Made by a program: the position numbers and the translations under genes. A DNA stretch of 37,709 bases from Candidatus Moraniibacteriota bacterium (GTDB taxonomy: Bacteria; Patescibacteriota; Minisyncoccia; Moranbacterales; GCA-2747515), in the NCBI GenBank assembly GCA_002747515.1, contig PDPP01000017.1, forward strand, positions 68,392 through 106,100, read 5' to 3'. The notes below the pieces were generated by a model, which ran no database searches, was not told the DNA's origin, and saw only the letters and a program-made list of their open reading frames with translations. Below are positions 15,792 through 24,677 of the stretch, in pieces; the first letter of the stretch is position 1, and every line of letters begins with the position of its first letter.

Positions 15792-16982
15792 ATGGCTGAA
15801 GCATTTGATCGAAGTAAGCCGCATGTGAATGTAGGTACGATTGGTCACGTTGACCACGGTAAGACAACTACAACTGCTGCGCTACTGCACGTTCTTTCTT
15901 TGAAAGGTCTTGCAGAAAAGCGTAATGTTGATGATATTGATAACGCGCCAGAGGAAAAAGAGCGTGGAATCACAATTGCAACTGCTCACTGTGAGTATGA
16001 GTCAGAATCTCGTCACTATGCGCATGTTGATTGTCCAGGACATGCTGATTATATCAAAAATATGATCACAGGTGCTGCACAAATGGATGGAGCAATTTTG
16101 GTAGTAAGTGCTACTGATGGTCCTATGCCACAGACACGTGAGCATATTTTGCTTGCGCGTCAAGTTGGTGTGCCTGAGATTGTTGTATTCATCAATAAAA
16201 CTGATATGGTTGATGATCCTGAGTTAGTGGAATTGGTAGAAGCAGAAGTTCGTGAACTCCTTTCAAAATATGAATTTGATGGTGATAATGCTGCTGTTGT
16301 TCGCGGTAGTGCAATCAAAGCACTTGAAGCTACTTCAGCTGATGATGAAGGTGCAAAACCAATGATTGAACTTTTGGCGGCACTTGATGAGAAAATTCCA
16401 CAACCAGAGCGTGATGTCGATAAAGATTTCTTGATGCCTATTGAGGATATTTTCTCAATTGAAGGTCGTGGTACTGTAGTAACAGGACGTATTGAACGTG
16501 GACAGATTAATGTAAATGAAGAGGTTGAGATCGTCGGTCTTCGTGAAACACAAAAAACAACTGTGACTGGTGTTGAGATGTTTAACAAATCTCTTGATCA
16601 TGGTGAGGCAGGGGACAATGCTGGTATTCTTCTCCGTGGTACAAAGAAAGAAGAAGTAGAGCGCGGACAGGTATTGGCAAAGCCAGGTTCAATTACGCCA
16701 CATGTAGAATTTGAATGCGAAGCATATATTCTTACAAAAGAAGAAGGTGGACGACACACACCATTTTTCAAAGGGTATAAACCACAGTTCTATATTCGTA
16801 CAACAGATGTAACTGGTGAGGTGATTCTTCCAGAAGGAACAGAGATGGTTATGCCTGGTGATACTGTGACATTGACAGTAAAACTTGGTGCTGAGGTAGC
16901 AATGGAAGAAGGAATGCGTTTTGCTATCCGTGAAGGTGGTCGTACAGTAGGTGCTGGTGCTGTTACAAAAATTGTAAAGTAG
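15792..16982 (+). CDS. tuf: Elongation factor Tu
   Basis: EF-Tu delivers aminoacyl-tRNA to the ribosome using GTP. The 396-residue product has G1 GHVDHGKT (residues 18-25), the switch-I block [10 protein letters not shown]3 [12 protein letters not shown] and G4 NKTD. The domain 2 and 3 landmarks [17 protein letters not shown] and [13 protein letters not shown] follow. It is the last str-type gene ahead of rpsJ; rpsL, rpsG and fusA are not in view. Its codon use is more GC-rich and regular than its neighbours, as expected for a highly expressed gene. Confidence 0.98.
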   Translation: MAEAFDRSKPHVNVGTIGHVDHGKTTTTAALLHVLSLKGLAEKRNVDDIDNAPEEKERGITIATAHCEYESESRHYAHVDCPGHADYIKNMITGAAQMDGAILVVSATDGPMPQTREHILLARQVGVPEIVVFINKTDMVDDPELVELVEAEVRELLSKYEFDGDNAAVVRGSAIKALEATSADDEGAKPMIELLAALDEKIPQPERDVDKDFLMPIEDIFSIEGRGTVVTGRIERGQINVNEEVEIVGLRETQKTTVTGVEMFNKSLDHGEAGDNAGILLRGTKKEEVERGQVLAKPGSITPHVEFECEAYILTKEEGGRHTPFFKGYKPQFYIRTTDVTGEVILPEGTEMVMPGDTVTLTVKLGAEVAMEEGMRFAIREGGRTVGAGAVTKIVK

Positions 16983-17002
16983 TCTTGATGATAGAAGTGG
17001 AT

Positions 17003-17022
17003 AACTGCTCACGAGAGCAGTT
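17003..17022 (+). other. Hairpin between tuf and rpsJ
   Basis: An 8-bp perfect stem AACTGCTC / GAGCAGTT has a 4-nt loop ACGA. The following bases are CTCCCTTTTCTC, a mixed pyrimidine tract rather than a pure T run. It could be a weak terminator, processing site or mRNA stabiliser. Confidence 0.5.
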
Positions 17023-17082
17023 CTCCCTTTTCTCATTAATCTTTTAGTGAGAGATAATTTGTAAGTAGGATTTTATTTCGCA

Positions 17083-17406
17083 ATGGCGAAGAAAGACGAA
17101 GCAGCGACAAGAGTACGTATCAAGATCAAAGCATACGACTCTAAAGTAATAGATAAGTCTGCTAAACAAATAGTGGAAACAGCGGTACGAACAGGTTCTA
17201 GCGTAGCAGGACCAGTGCCATTGCCAACACATATTAAAAAAGTAACTGTGAATAAATCAACCTTTGTGCATAAGGATGCTCGTGAACAGTACGAGATGCG
17301 TACACATAAGCGTTTGATTGATATTCTCAATCCGTCACAAAAGACGATTGAAGATCTCACAAATCTCGATCTTCCTGCGGGAGTAAACATTGAGGTGAAA
17401 ATGTAG
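17083..17406 (+). CDS. rpsJ: Ribosomal protein S10 (uS10)
   Basis: S10 is a small-subunit head protein and NusG/NusB partner. The 107-residue product carries [19 protein letters not shown], then GPVPLPTH and [14 protein letters not shown], all diagnostic. It heads the ribosomal cluster 100 nt after tuf, but is separated from rplC by a long non-coding leader, unlike the usual tight S10-L3 spacing. Confidence 0.97.
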   Translation: MAKKDEAATRVRIKIKAYDSKVIDKSAKQIVETAVRTGSSVAGPVPLPTHIKKVTVNKSTFVHKDAREQYEMRTHKRLIDILNPSQKTIEDLTNLDLPAGVNIEVKM

Positions 17407-17780
17407 CATCTTTCTCTTTTGAGAGAGGATAATAATATTTTCATTATTGTGAGTGAATAGTTATTTTTGGATGTGCGTTATAAAGAGTATATTAAAAGAA
17501 CAATACATCTGTTGATGCGTTTGTTGTTGTGTGGATGTATTTAAATTGGTTTAACAGTTTCGTTAAAGTCTTTTTGTCACATGAGTGGTGAGAGATACTA
17601 ATCGAGCTAGAGTAATACTCGTGCTTGTGAAGGTTTTGACCTTGACAAGTGGAGTTTTCTTCTGTACTATGAGCAGAAGAGCATAATCTGGCTTCATGAT
17701 AAGGCCATTTTTTATTTTTAGTCGAAGCTTCTCTAGTATTCGAGAGAGGTGGTTTCAAGAGAAAAGACTAAGGAGTATAA
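17407..17780 (+). promoter_or_regulatory. Structured leader RNA before rplC
   Basis: This stretch has no convincing gene but dense secondary structure. From left to right: CTTTCTC / GAGAGAG (17410-17427); a long hairpin 17617-17654 with ACTC/GAGT and CTTGT-G-AAGGT / ACCTT-G-ACAAG stems around a TTTG loop; TCTTCTG / CAGAAGA (17658-17680); an intrinsic terminator at 17689-17719; and a TAGTC / GACTA closed element (17719-17770) holding CTTCTCT / AGAGAGG. The last element abuts AAGGAG at 17770-17775. The layout resembles a ribosomal-protein attenuation leader. Confidence 0.7.
17689..17719 (+). terminator. Internal intrinsic terminator in the rplC leader
   Basis: The stem TGGCTT / AGGCCA (G-T pair included) has a 7-nt loop and is followed at once by TTTTTTATTTTT. 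It lies about 80 nt before the rplC start and inside the S10-to-L15 cluster, so it would act as an attenuator rather than an operon end. Confidence 0.65.
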
Positions 17781-17801
17781 GTGTATATAAATGATAAGAA
17801 T

Positions 17802-18365
17802 ATGAAGTTTGTTTTGGGAAAAAAATCAGGAATGACAACAATCTATAATGAAGATGGTGCACAGAATGTGACACTTGTTTCAGTAGAACCGAACACTGTT
17901 GATTTGATTAGAAGTGAAAAGAAAGATGGTTACAATGCTGTGCGTCTTTGTGTTGGCAAGACGGCTAAAAAGAAAATTGCAAGAGAGTTTCGTGTAGATG
18001 GAGAGATTGAATTAAAAAAAGATGATGTAGTCGGTGTTGATATTTTTGAGGTTGGTGACGTGGTTAAAGTAACAGCTGAGAGTAAGGCAAAGGGATTTCA
18101 AGGTGTTGTAAAACGACATGGATTTAAGGGAGGTCCTGCTTCTCATGGACATCGTCATGTGCTTCGTGCACCAGGTTCGATTGGTAGTGCGTATCCACAG
18201 CACGTGCTCAAAGGTCGCAAGATGGCAGGTCGTACTGGTGGTGAGCGATCAACATCTATGAATTTGAAAGTGATTTCAGTTGATTTAGAAAGGAATTTAA
18301 TTGCACTTAAAGGTTCTGTACCTGGAGTTGCTGGTCGTATCGTAGAAATTGTTAGTGTATCATAA
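17802..18365 (+). CDS. rplC: Ribosomal protein L3 (uL3)
   Basis: L3 binds near the 3' end of 23S rRNA and is an early assembly protein. MKFVLGKKSGMTTIY is the family N-terminus, and GFQGVVKRHGFKGG with SHGHRHVLRAPGSIG and GRKMAGRTG are its central signatures. The ATG at 17802 gives 187 residues and the expected N-terminus. However, AAGGAG at 17770-17775 is ideally spaced for an in-frame GTG at 17781, which would add seven residues. A tiny ORF from ATG 17791 ends on TGA overlapping the ATG at 17802. The start is therefore uncertain by seven codons. Confidence 0.95.
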   Translation: MKFVLGKKSGMTTIYNEDGAQNVTLVSVEPNTVDLIRSEKKDGYNAVRLCVGKTAKKKIAREFRVDGEIELKKDDVVGVDIFEVGDVVKVTAESKAKGFQGVVKRHGFKGGPASHGHRHVLRAPGSIGSAYPQHVLKGRKMAGRTGGERSTSMNLKVISVDLERNLIALKGSVPGVAGRIVEIVSVS

Positions 18366-18376
18366 GTGAATTATAT

Positions 18377-19006
18377 ATGAAAAAGATCGACGTATACAAT
18401 ATAGAAGGAAAAAAAATTGCGGATGTAAGTCTCAGTGAAGCAGTTTTTGGTTTAGAGAGTAATGATGCGCTATTACACCAAGTTTATGTGGCACAGGCTG
18501 CAAATCGTCGCAATGGAAGTGCACATACAAAAATTCGTTCAGATGTGCGCGGTGGTGGTCGCAAGCCATGGAAGCAAAAAGGGACAGGCAACGCACGTAC
18601 AGGATCGATTCGAAATCCGATTTGGCGCGGTGGTGGTACTATTTTTGGTCCGCTTAAAGGAAATAATTACAGCAAACAAATTAATGCAAAGATGAAGCAG
18701 AAAGCTTTGCTCACAGCACTTTCTGAAAAAGCTCGTAATGGAAAGATTTGTGTTGTTGATTCATTGAAATTGGAAGAAAAAAAGACAAAGACTGTGGCTA
18801 ATATGCTTTCTGGCATGGAGATAAATACGAGTGCACTGATTGGATTTTCTCTCGAAGAAGCTGGTAATCATATTGCAGCACGTAATATCAAAAAGATACG
18901 AACGATTGAGACAGATAAGCTGAATGTGTATGATATTTTAAATGTCGAATATCTCATTTTGAGTGAAGATTCACTTAAACAGATCGAGGCGAAATACACT
19001 GCATAA
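18377..19006 (+). CDS. rplD: Ribosomal protein L4 (uL4)
   Basis: L4 lines the peptide exit tunnel and in some bacteria represses its own operon through an mRNA leader. The 209-residue product has the tunnel-loop signature RGGGRKPWKQKGTGNARTGS and GGGTIFGP, then the conserved C-terminal Rossmann-like part. It starts 11 nt after rplC. The structured leader upstream of rplC makes L4 or L3 plausible autoregulators here. Confidence 0.97.
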   Translation: MKKIDVYNIEGKKIADVSLSEAVFGLESNDALLHQVYVAQAANRRNGSAHTKIRSDVRGGGRKPWKQKGTGNARTGSIRNPIWRGGGTIFGPLKGNNYSKQINAKMKQKALLTALSEKARNGKICVVDSLKLEEKKTKTVANMLSGMEINTSALIGFSLEEAGNHIAARNIKKIRTIETDKLNVYDILNVEYLILSEDSLKQIEAKYTA

Positions 19007-19028
19007 ATGATAATGATATTATAAAAAT

Positions 19029-19445
19029 ATGGGTATTTTTGGAACGAAAAAAGAAGATGACATAAAGCAAGAAAAAGCTGTAGATGAAAAAAAGTCTGAG
19101 AAAAAAACAAAAGGCTCTACAAAGAAGAAAGAGGTGAAAAATGCTGAAGTCAGTTCAATTGCATCTGCATATAATATTGATATTTCACCCATCATCACAG
19201 AAAAGTCACACGGACTTGCTGCGCGTGGAAAATATACATTTCGTGTGAAGAAAAAAGCAACAAAGGCACAAATAAAAAATGTGGTGGAAGAAATGTATAA
19301 AGTGAATGTGACGGATGTGAATGTTGTTATAGTGAAGCCAAAACGTCGTACAGTAAAATATGATCGTGGATATCAAAGCCTTTATAAAAAAGCTGTTGTG
19401 ACTGTGAAAAAAGGTGATCATATTGCAGTTTTTGAAGGAGCATAA
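19029..19445 (+). CDS. rplW: Ribosomal protein L23 (uL23) with Lys-rich N-terminal extension
   Basis: L23 sits at the tunnel exit and docks trigger factor and SRP. The core (about 50-138) shows ISPIITEKSHGLAARGKYTFRV and VNVVIVKPKRRTVKYDRGY. The first 45 or so residues are an extra low-complexity segment dominated by Lys, Glu and Asp, giving 138 residues against about 95-100 usual. It could make extra rRNA contacts near the exit site; that is inference. Confidence 0.95.
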   Translation: MGIFGTKKEDDIKQEKAVDEKKSEKKTKGSTKKKEVKNAEVSSIASAYNIDISPIITEKSHGLAARGKYTFRVKKKATKAQIKNVVEEMYKVNVTDVNVVIVKPKRRTVKYDRGYQSLYKKAVVTVKKGDHIAVFEGA

Positions 19446-19478
19446 AAAATTTAATCATAGATAAGTAATTCCCAAGAT

Positions 19479-20309
19479 ATGGCAATTAAAGTATACAAAA
19501 GAAATCATGCAGGGCGTCGCAACATGTCAATTGTGAAACCAGATGCTGTGACGGATAAAGCTCCGGAAAAAGCGCTGTGTGTGTCTCTCAACCGTAAGGC
19601 TGGACGTGCAAATGGAAAAATCTCTGTGCGACATCGTCAAGTAGGCGCAAAGAAACTTTATCGTATGGTTGATTTTAAAATGGATAAGTGGGATATTCCT
19701 GGAAAAATTGCGGCTATTGAAAAAGATCCAAACCGAAGTGCATTGATTGCGCTTGTGGTGTATGCAGATGGCGAAAAGCGATATGTATTAGCGACAGAAG
19801 GAATGCGCGTAGGAATGACAATCATCTCTGGAGAAAACGCTCCTATTGAGGAAGGAAATCGTACAAAACTGAAAAATATCATTTCTGGAACATTTGTATC
19901 AAACATTGAAATGAAGCGTAATGCTGGTGGACAGATTATTCGTAGTGCTGGAAGTAGTGCGTTGGTGATGAGTGTTGATGAAAAGCATGCACAGCTTAAG
20001 ATGCCGTCAGGAGAAATTCGTTTGATTGACAATGAATGTTATGCAACAATTGGTGCAATGAGTAATTTTGAGCACAGTGCAACAAAGATTGGTAAAGCAG
20101 GGCGTGCTCGTTATAAGGGTAAACGTCCAGCAGTTCGTGGTAGTGCAATGAACCCTGTTGATCATCCGCATGGTGGTGGTGAAGGTACACAGCCAATTGG
20201 TCTCAAATATCCGAAAACGCCGTGGGGACGACCTGCTCTCGGAGTGCGTACACGTCGTAAGGGTAAAAGTAGTGACAAGATGATTATCAAATCACGACAT
20301 AAGAAATAA
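19479..20309 (+). CDS. rplB: Ribosomal protein L2 (uL2)
   Basis: L2 is essential for subunit joining and peptidyl-transfer centre structure. The 276-residue product has RNHAGRRN, GRANGKISVRHRQVGAKK and the highly conserved NPVDHPHGGGEGTQPIG with the key His. KTPWGRPALGVRTRRKGK closes the chain. The length and order are standard. Confidence 0.98.
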   Translation: MAIKVYKRNHAGRRNMSIVKPDAVTDKAPEKALCVSLNRKAGRANGKISVRHRQVGAKKLYRMVDFKMDKWDIPGKIAAIEKDPNRSALIALVVYADGEKRYVLATEGMRVGMTIISGENAPIEEGNRTKLKNIISGTFVSNIEMKRNAGGQIIRSAGSSALVMSVDEKHAQLKMPSGEIRLIDNECYATIGAMSNFEHSATKIGKAGRARYKGKRPAVRGSAMNPVDHPHGGGEGTQPIGLKYPKTPWGRPALGVRTRRKGKSSDKMIIKSRHKK

Positions 20310-20327
20310 TCCATTTAGAAAAAGAAC

Positions 20328-20648
20328 ATGAGTCGATCACTGAAAAAAGGTTTATATGTAGATGAGCGAGTTATCAAAAAGATTGATGGTAAAACGCCGA
20401 AAGAGACAGGTGTTATCAAGACATGGGCGCGTGCGTGCACGATTACGCCAGATATGATTGGATTTACATTTGCGGTACATAATGGAAAAGATTTTATTGA
20501 TGTGTTTGTTTCTGAGGAAATGGTTGGTCACAAACTTGGTGAGTTTTCTCCGACACGGAAATTTGCGCGACATGGTGGTAAGATGCAAAAGGAGCTCGAA
20601 CAAGCTGCACGGCAGAGAGAAATTGATGCCGCAAAGTCTGCAAAATAA
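20328..20648 (+). CDS. rpsS: Ribosomal protein S19 (uS19)
   Basis: S19 binds the 30S head near the A-site t[22 protein letters not shown] and [18 protein letters not shown] are diagnostic. The product is 106 residues, with a charged helical tail of about 15 residues ([18 protein letters not shown]) beyond the usual end. It follows rplB by 18 nt. Confidence 0.97.
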   Translation: MSRSLKKGLYVDERVIKKIDGKTPKETGVIKTWARACTITPDMIGFTFAVHNGKDFIDVFVSEEMVGHKLGEFSPTRKFARHGGKMQKELEQAARQREIDAAKSAK

Positions 20649-20688
20649 CATATATTTTATAAACAAGAAAAGGGATTAATAAAGAATT

Positions 20689-21111
20689 ATGACAAAGGTA
20701 ACGGCACAACTAAATAATATTCGTATATCTCCACGAAAAGTGCGATTGGTTGCTGATCGTGTGCGTGGTGTGAATGTAAATGAAGCAATTGCTATTTTGA
20801 AGTATGACATGCGTAAAACTGCTCAGCCGATGGAGAAGCTTCTCAAGAGTGCAGTTGCTAATGCAGAAAACAATTTTAAGCTTAAAAGCGAAGATCTTGT
20901 AGTATCTGATATCACTGTTGGTGAAGGACCAACTTTGAAACGTTGGATGCCACGAGCGTATGGACGTGCATCAAAGATTTTCAAAAGAACGTCACGCATT
21001 AATGTGGTGCTCACAGAAAAAGAAGAAAATGATGTAAAGAAAGAGGTAATCAATAACGCTAAGGAGGACAAGTCTGCCTCTAAGAAAAAAACAAAGGCGG
21101 ATAAGAAATAA
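20689..21111 (+). CDS. rplV: Ribosomal protein L22 (uL22) with Lys-rich tail
   Basis: L22 reaches into the exit tunnel through a long beta-hairpin. The core NIRISPRKVRLVADRVRG, KSAVANAENNFKL and GPTLKRWMPRAYGRASKIFKRTS, with HI-type ending NVVL, is standard. A further 30 residues at the C-terminus are Lys/Glu/Asp rich, making 140 residues instead of about 110. Confidence 0.96.
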   Translation: MTKVTAQLNNIRISPRKVRLVADRVRGVNVNEAIAILKYDMRKTAQPMEKLLKSAVANAENNFKLKSEDLVVSDITVGEGPTLKRWMPRAYGRASKIFKRTSRINVVLTEKEENDVKKEVINNAKEDKSASKKKTKADKK

Positions 21112-21123
21112 TAATTTTGTATT

Positions 21124-21783
21124 ATGGGTCAGAAAGTAAATCCAAAAAGTCTACGTATAGGAATCACAACAGATTGGCGTTCACGTTGGTTTGGTGGTAA
21201 TAATTATGCAAAACTTCTCGAGCAAGATGTATTTTTGCGTCGTGAAGTAATGAAAAAATACCGTCATGCAGCAATTGCAGACGTGGAGGTTGAGCGTAAT
21301 GCAAAAGATATTCGTGTTATTGTAAGAACCTCACGTCCTGGCATGATTATTGGTCGGGGTGGTTCTGGTATTGAAGATCTTGTGTCTTTTATAAAAAAGA
21401 CAATTTTTCCTGGAAAAAAAGTTGATATCAAGGTTGATATTAAAGAGATTAAACAGTATGAGGAAAGTGCTGCACTTGTAGCACAAAATGTTGCAGAACA
21501 GTTAGAAAAGCGTATGCCGTTTCGTCGTGTACTTAAGACAACTCTTGAACAAGCTGCAAAAAATAGAAATATCAAAGGAATGAAAATTCAGCTGTCAGGA
21601 CGTCTTAATGGTGCAGAAATGTCACGTGTTGAATGGTTGTCACATGGCACAATTCCTCTTCATACACTTCGTGCTGACATTGATTTTGCACGAGATGTTG
21701 CTCGTACAACATATGGTGCAATCGGTATCAAAGTATGGGTGTATAAGGGAGAAATTTTTAAAGGGCGAAAAGAAGATAAGTAA
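21124..21783 (+). CDS. rpsC: Ribosomal protein S3 (uS3)
   Basis: S3 forms part of the mRNA entry channel. MGQKVNPKSLRIGITTDWRS is the canonical start, the KH domain carries RPGMIIGRGGSGIEDL, and the C-terminal domain has LSGRLNGAEMSRVEW and TTYGAIGIKVWVYKGE. The length of 219 residues is usual. Confidence 0.97.
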   Translation: MGQKVNPKSLRIGITTDWRSRWFGGNNYAKLLEQDVFLRREVMKKYRHAAIADVEVERNAKDIRVIVRTSRPGMIIGRGGSGIEDLVSFIKKTIFPGKKVDIKVDIKEIKQYEESAALVAQNVAEQLEKRMPFRRVLKTTLEQAAKNRNIKGMKIQLSGRLNGAEMSRVEWLSHGTIPLHTLRADIDFARDVARTTYGAIGIKVWVYKGEIFKGRKEDK

Positions 21784-21804
21784 TATTTTTGTAGAAAAAG
21801 TAGT

Positions 21805-22221
21805 ATGTTAATGCCACGAAAAGTAAAACATAGAAAAATGCATCGCGGAAAGTTGCCTCAGGGAAACTCAAAGCGTGGTACAACTGTGAGTTTTGGAAGT
21901 TATGGGATTAAGGCGACAACGCCTGGTCTCATCACTGCTCGTCAGATTGAGTCAGCACGTCGTACAATTACACGTTATATGCAGCGTACGGGTAAGTATT
22001 GGATTCGTGTTTTTCCAGCACATCCAATGACAAAAAAAGGTGATGAAACACCAATGGGTAAAGGTAAAGGTGCTGTTGATTATTATATTGTGAAAGTAAA
22101 ACCTGGTAAGATTCTCTTTGAGGTAGATGGTATTGATGAGAAGATTGCACGTGAAGCATTTCGTTTAGCAGGAAATAAGTTGGGTGTGAAAACACGTTTT
22201 ATAGCAAAACATAACGAGTAA
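21805..22221 (+). CDS. rplP: Ribosomal protein L16 (uL16)
   Basis: L16 organises the A-site region of the 50S subunit. [20 protein letters not shown] and [18 protein letters not shown] are signature segments, followed by [20 protein letters not shown], which includes the conserved RxFP and MGxGKG. The length of 138 residues is typical. Confidence 0.97.
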   Translation: MLMPRKVKHRKMHRGKLPQGNSKRGTTVSFGSYGIKATTPGLITARQIESARRTITRYMQRTGKYWIRVFPAHPMTKKGDETPMGKGKGAVDYYIVKVKPGKILFEVDGIDEKIAREAFRLAGNKLGVKTRFIAKHNE

Positions 22222-22234
22222 TTACATTGATATT

Positions 22235-22429
22235 ATGAAAATTGTTGAATTAAGAGAAAAAAATGTTGATGAATTACATGTGATCGCAGATGATCTCAGA
22301 GCAGATATTCATCAAAAGAAATTAGAGATTTCGATGAACACAGCTTCTGATCATGGTGTAGTTGCCAAAAATAAAAAAGAACTTGCACGTGTGATGACGG
22401 TAATTAGTGAAAAGGAACGTGCTGCATAA
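22235..22429 (+). CDS. rpmC: Ribosomal protein L29 (uL29)
   Basis: This small two-helix protein of 64 residues sits near the tunnel exit. The start MKIVELREKNVDELHVI and the C-terminal KNKKELARVMTVISEKE match the family (ELRxKxxxEL and KxiARxxTvl patterns). It is 13 nt after rplP and 23 nt before rpsQ, the standard place. Confidence 0.92.
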   Translation: MKIVELREKNVDELHVIADDLRADIHQKKLEISMNTASDHGVVAKNKKELARVMTVISEKERAA

Positions 22430-22452
22430 GTATTTGATATAAGTAAAACACT

Positions 22453-22692
22453 ATGAGTCAAGAAAGTAAGAAAATTGTCATGAAAGGTACAGTTACCTCT
22501 GATGCAATGGACAAAACAATTGTTGTTGCGGTAGATACATTCAAAACACACAATAAAGTTTTGAAGAAATATCTTTCAACAAAAAAGTATAAAGTGCATG
22601 ATCCAGAGAATACATATAAAGTGGGTGATACTGTGGAAATTACTGCATCTCGTCCAATGAGTAAAGGTAAAAAATTTGTTGTAGTAAAATAG
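22453..22692 (+). CDS. rpsQ: Ribosomal protein S17 (uS17)
   Basis: S17 is an OB-fold primary 16S-binding protein. GTVTSDAMDKTIVVAVDTFK, YKVHDPENTYKVGDTVEI and RPMSKGKKF are the known blocks. The 79-residue length fits. Confidence 0.95.
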   Translation: MSQESKKIVMKGTVTSDAMDKTIVVAVDTFKTHNKVLKKYLSTKKYKVHDPENTYKVGDTVEITASRPMSKGKKFVVVK

Positions 22693-22717
22693 TTTAAAGA
22701 TTTTTTAAGAGAAAAGT

Positions 22718-23089
22718 ATGATTCAGGCAGAAACATGGCTAAAAGTTGCAGATAACTCAGGAGCAAAGGATATTGAGTGCTTCAAAGTTCTTGGTGGTTC
22801 ACGTCGGCGTTATGCACAGGTAGGTGATATCATCATTGCTTCTGTAAAAAATGCAGAGCCGCGGGGAAATGTAAAATCTGGTGATGTGGTAAAGGCTGTG
22901 ATTGTTCGCCAGAAAAAATCTCTTCGGAGAAAAGATGGTTCATATATTCGATTTGACGAGAATGCAGCTGTAATTGTAGATCCGGAAAATAAAGAGCCAA
23001 AAGCAACACGAATATTTGGTCCAATTGCACGTGAACTTCGTGAAAAGGGATATAATAAGATTGTGTCATTGGCGCCAGAAGTATTGTAA
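22718..23089 (+). CDS. rplN: Ribosomal protein L14 (uL14)
   Basis: L14 forms an intersubunit bridge and contacts Rsf[21 protein letters not shown] is the family start, with [20 protein letters not shown], then [20 protein letters not shown]. The length of 123 residues is normal. Confidence 0.97.
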   Translation: MIQAETWLKVADNSGAKDIECFKVLGGSRRRYAQVGDIIIASVKNAEPRGNVKSGDVVKAVIVRQKKSLRRKDGSYIRFDENAAVIVDPENKEPKATRIFGPIARELREKGYNKIVSLAPEVL

Positions 23090-23110
23090 GAAGAATTTTT
23101 GTAAAAATGT

Positions 23111-23422
23111 ATGTTGAAGATTAAAAAAGGTGATAAAGTTGAGGTAATAGCAGGGAAAGATCGTGGGAAACGCGGTGAGGTGATTGCTATATCTGCAGCT
23201 AAAAACACAGTTACTGTGAAAAAGATAAATATGGTGACACGACACATGAAGCCACGACAAATGGGGCAAAAAGGTGAGCGTGTAACTGTTGAGGCACCAA
23301 TGAACATGTCAAATGTTGCGCTTGTGTGTCCGCATACAGATAAGCCGACACGTGTGGGATTTAAAGTGAAAGAAGGAGCAAAAGTGCGTGTTTCTAAAAA
23401 AAGTGGTAAAGAAATTGAATAA
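23111..23422 (+). CDS. rplX: Ribosomal protein L24 (uL24)
   Basis: L24 starts 50S assembly at the 23S 5' end. Its KOW motif is IKKGDKVEVIAGKDRGKRG, followed by KINMVTRHMKPRQMGQKGER and a C-terminal CPHTDKPTRVGF. At 103 residues it is the usual size. Confidence 0.95.
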   Translation: MLKIKKGDKVEVIAGKDRGKRGEVIAISAAKNTVTVKKINMVTRHMKPRQMGQKGERVTVEAPMNMSNVALVCPHTDKPTRVGFKVKEGAKVRVSKKSGKEIE

Positions 23423-23427
23423 TTATT

Positions 23428-23979
23428 ATGAGTGCGATAAAGACAACGAAACAACAATATAACGATGTAATGAAAGATCTACAAAAAGATCTCGGTCTTG
23501 ATAATATCATGCTCGTACCACGTGTTGAAAAGGTTGTGGTAAATACTGGTATTGGAAAATTTATCAAGAATACAGAAGCGTTGACAGAGGTAGAGCAAGC
23601 TCTTCGTGATATTACAGGACAAAAACCAGTGAACACAAAGGCAAAAAAATCAATTTCAGGATTTAAAATTCGTGAAGGACAGGATGTTGGTATGAAGGTA
23701 ACACTTCGTGGTCAGCGTATGTGGGATTTTCTTGATCGTTTGATTGCTACAGCTATGCCACGTATACGTGATTTTCATGGAATCGAGTCAAAGGTGATTG
23801 ATGCATCAGGAAATTTGAACATTGGCATAAAAGAACATACGATATTTCCTGAGATTGTGGCAGAGAACGTTCGACATCCATTTAGTTTTCAAATTACAGT
23901 TGTTTCTTCTGCAAAAAATAAAGAAGATGCAGAGAAATTTTATCGCGCATTGGGATTTCCTTTGCAAAAACCAGAATAA
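23428..23979 (+). CDS. rplE: Ribosomal protein L5 (uL5)
   Basis: L5 binds 5S rRNA and contacts P-site tRNA. VPRVEKVVVNTGIGKF, TGQKPVNTKAKKSISGFKIR and GNLNIGIKEHTIFPEI are diagnostic. The product has 183 residues and starts 6 nt after rplX. Confidence 0.97.
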   Translation: MSAIKTTKQQYNDVMKDLQKDLGLDNIMLVPRVEKVVVNTGIGKFIKNTEALTEVEQALRDITGQKPVNTKAKKSISGFKIREGQDVGMKVTLRGQRMWDFLDRLIATAMPRIRDFHGIESKVIDASGNLNIGIKEHTIFPEIVAENVRHPFSFQITVVSSAKNKEDAEKFYRALGFPLQKPE

Positions 23980-23997
23980 TTTAATGTATTATAAGAT

Positions 23998-24183
23998 ATG
24001 GCAAAAACATCAGTAAAAGCACGAGCAGATAAAAAACCAAAGTTTTCAACACGAGAGGTTCGACGTTGTTGGAAATGTGGTCGTAAAAGAGGGTATATTC
24101 GTTATTTTGGAATTTGTCGTGTTTGTTTTCGTGAATTAGCAAGTAAAGGAGAACTTCCTGGTGTTAAAAAGAGTAGTTGGTAA
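23998..24183 (+). CDS. rpsZ: Ribosomal protein S14, zinc-binding type (uS14)
   Basis: This short 61-residue S14 has the zinc ribbon C24-W-K-C27 and C40-R-V-C43, then [18 protein letters not shown], the standard C-terminus. It is the zinc-containing form, not the longer zinc-free form of proteobacteria. It lies between rplE and rpsH as expected. Confidence 0.97.
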   Translation: MAKTSVKARADKKPKFSTREVRRCWKCGRKRGYIRYFGICRVCFRELASKGELPGVKKSSW

Positions 24184-24237
24184 GTATAATTTAGAAAAGA
24201 TTCCAAAATTTGTTTGATATTTAAATGATAAGTAATT

Positions 24238-24651
24238 ATGATCGATTCAATAAGTGACATGTTAACACGTATTCGCAATGCACATGCAGCACGACATGCT
24301 GAGGTGGTGATGCCGATGTCAAAGCTTAAATTTGCAATTGCACAAGTACTTGAGAAAGAAGATTTCATCGATGGTGTTGAGCGTGTTCAAGATGAGGATA
24401 ACGAAAAATTTGAAAATATTCGTATCACGTTGAAATATGATCAAATCTCGAGCACTATAAAAAAACCTGCGATTGAGGGCATTCGTCAAATCAGCAAGCA
24501 AGGACAGCGTCGATATGTGAAAAAAGACGATATTCACAAAGTACGCAATGGTTATGGTATTTCTGTGATTTCTACATCACAAGGAGTGATGTCTGGCAAA
24601 GAAGCTCGCAAAAAAGGATTGGGTGGTGAATTGATTTGTGAGTTGTGGTAA
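24238..24651 (+). CDS. rpsH: Ribosomal protein S8 (uS8)
   Basis: S8 binds the central domain of 16S rRNA and in E. coli represses the spc operon. IDSISDMLTRIRNAHAARH starts the protein, and the C-terminal VRNGYGISVISTSQGVMSGK is the typical GxG..ISTS..G motif. It has 137 residues. Confidence 0.97.
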   Translation: MIDSISDMLTRIRNAHAARHAEVVMPMSKLKFAIAQVLEKEDFIDGVERVQDEDNEKFENIRITLKYDQISSTIKKPAIEGIRQISKQGQRRYVKKDDIHKVRNGYGISVISTSQGVMSGKEARKKGLGGELICELW

Positions 24652-24677
24652 GCCGATATTAAATTAATGAAAATAGT

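Noticed and set aside
17492..17758. Minus-strand ORF in the rplC leader
   Set aside because: The translation is low-complexity and it overlaps all the hairpins and the terminator; no promoter on that strand was seen.
17407..17780. Known housekeeping RNA (SRP RNA, tmRNA, RNase P, 6S, 5S) in the spacer
   Set aside because: None of the conserved landmark strings of these RNAs was found; the layout with a terminator and ribosome site fits a leader better.
22810..23457. 215-residue minus-strand ORF across rplN-rplX
   Set aside because: Antisense shadow of two certain ribosomal protein genes.
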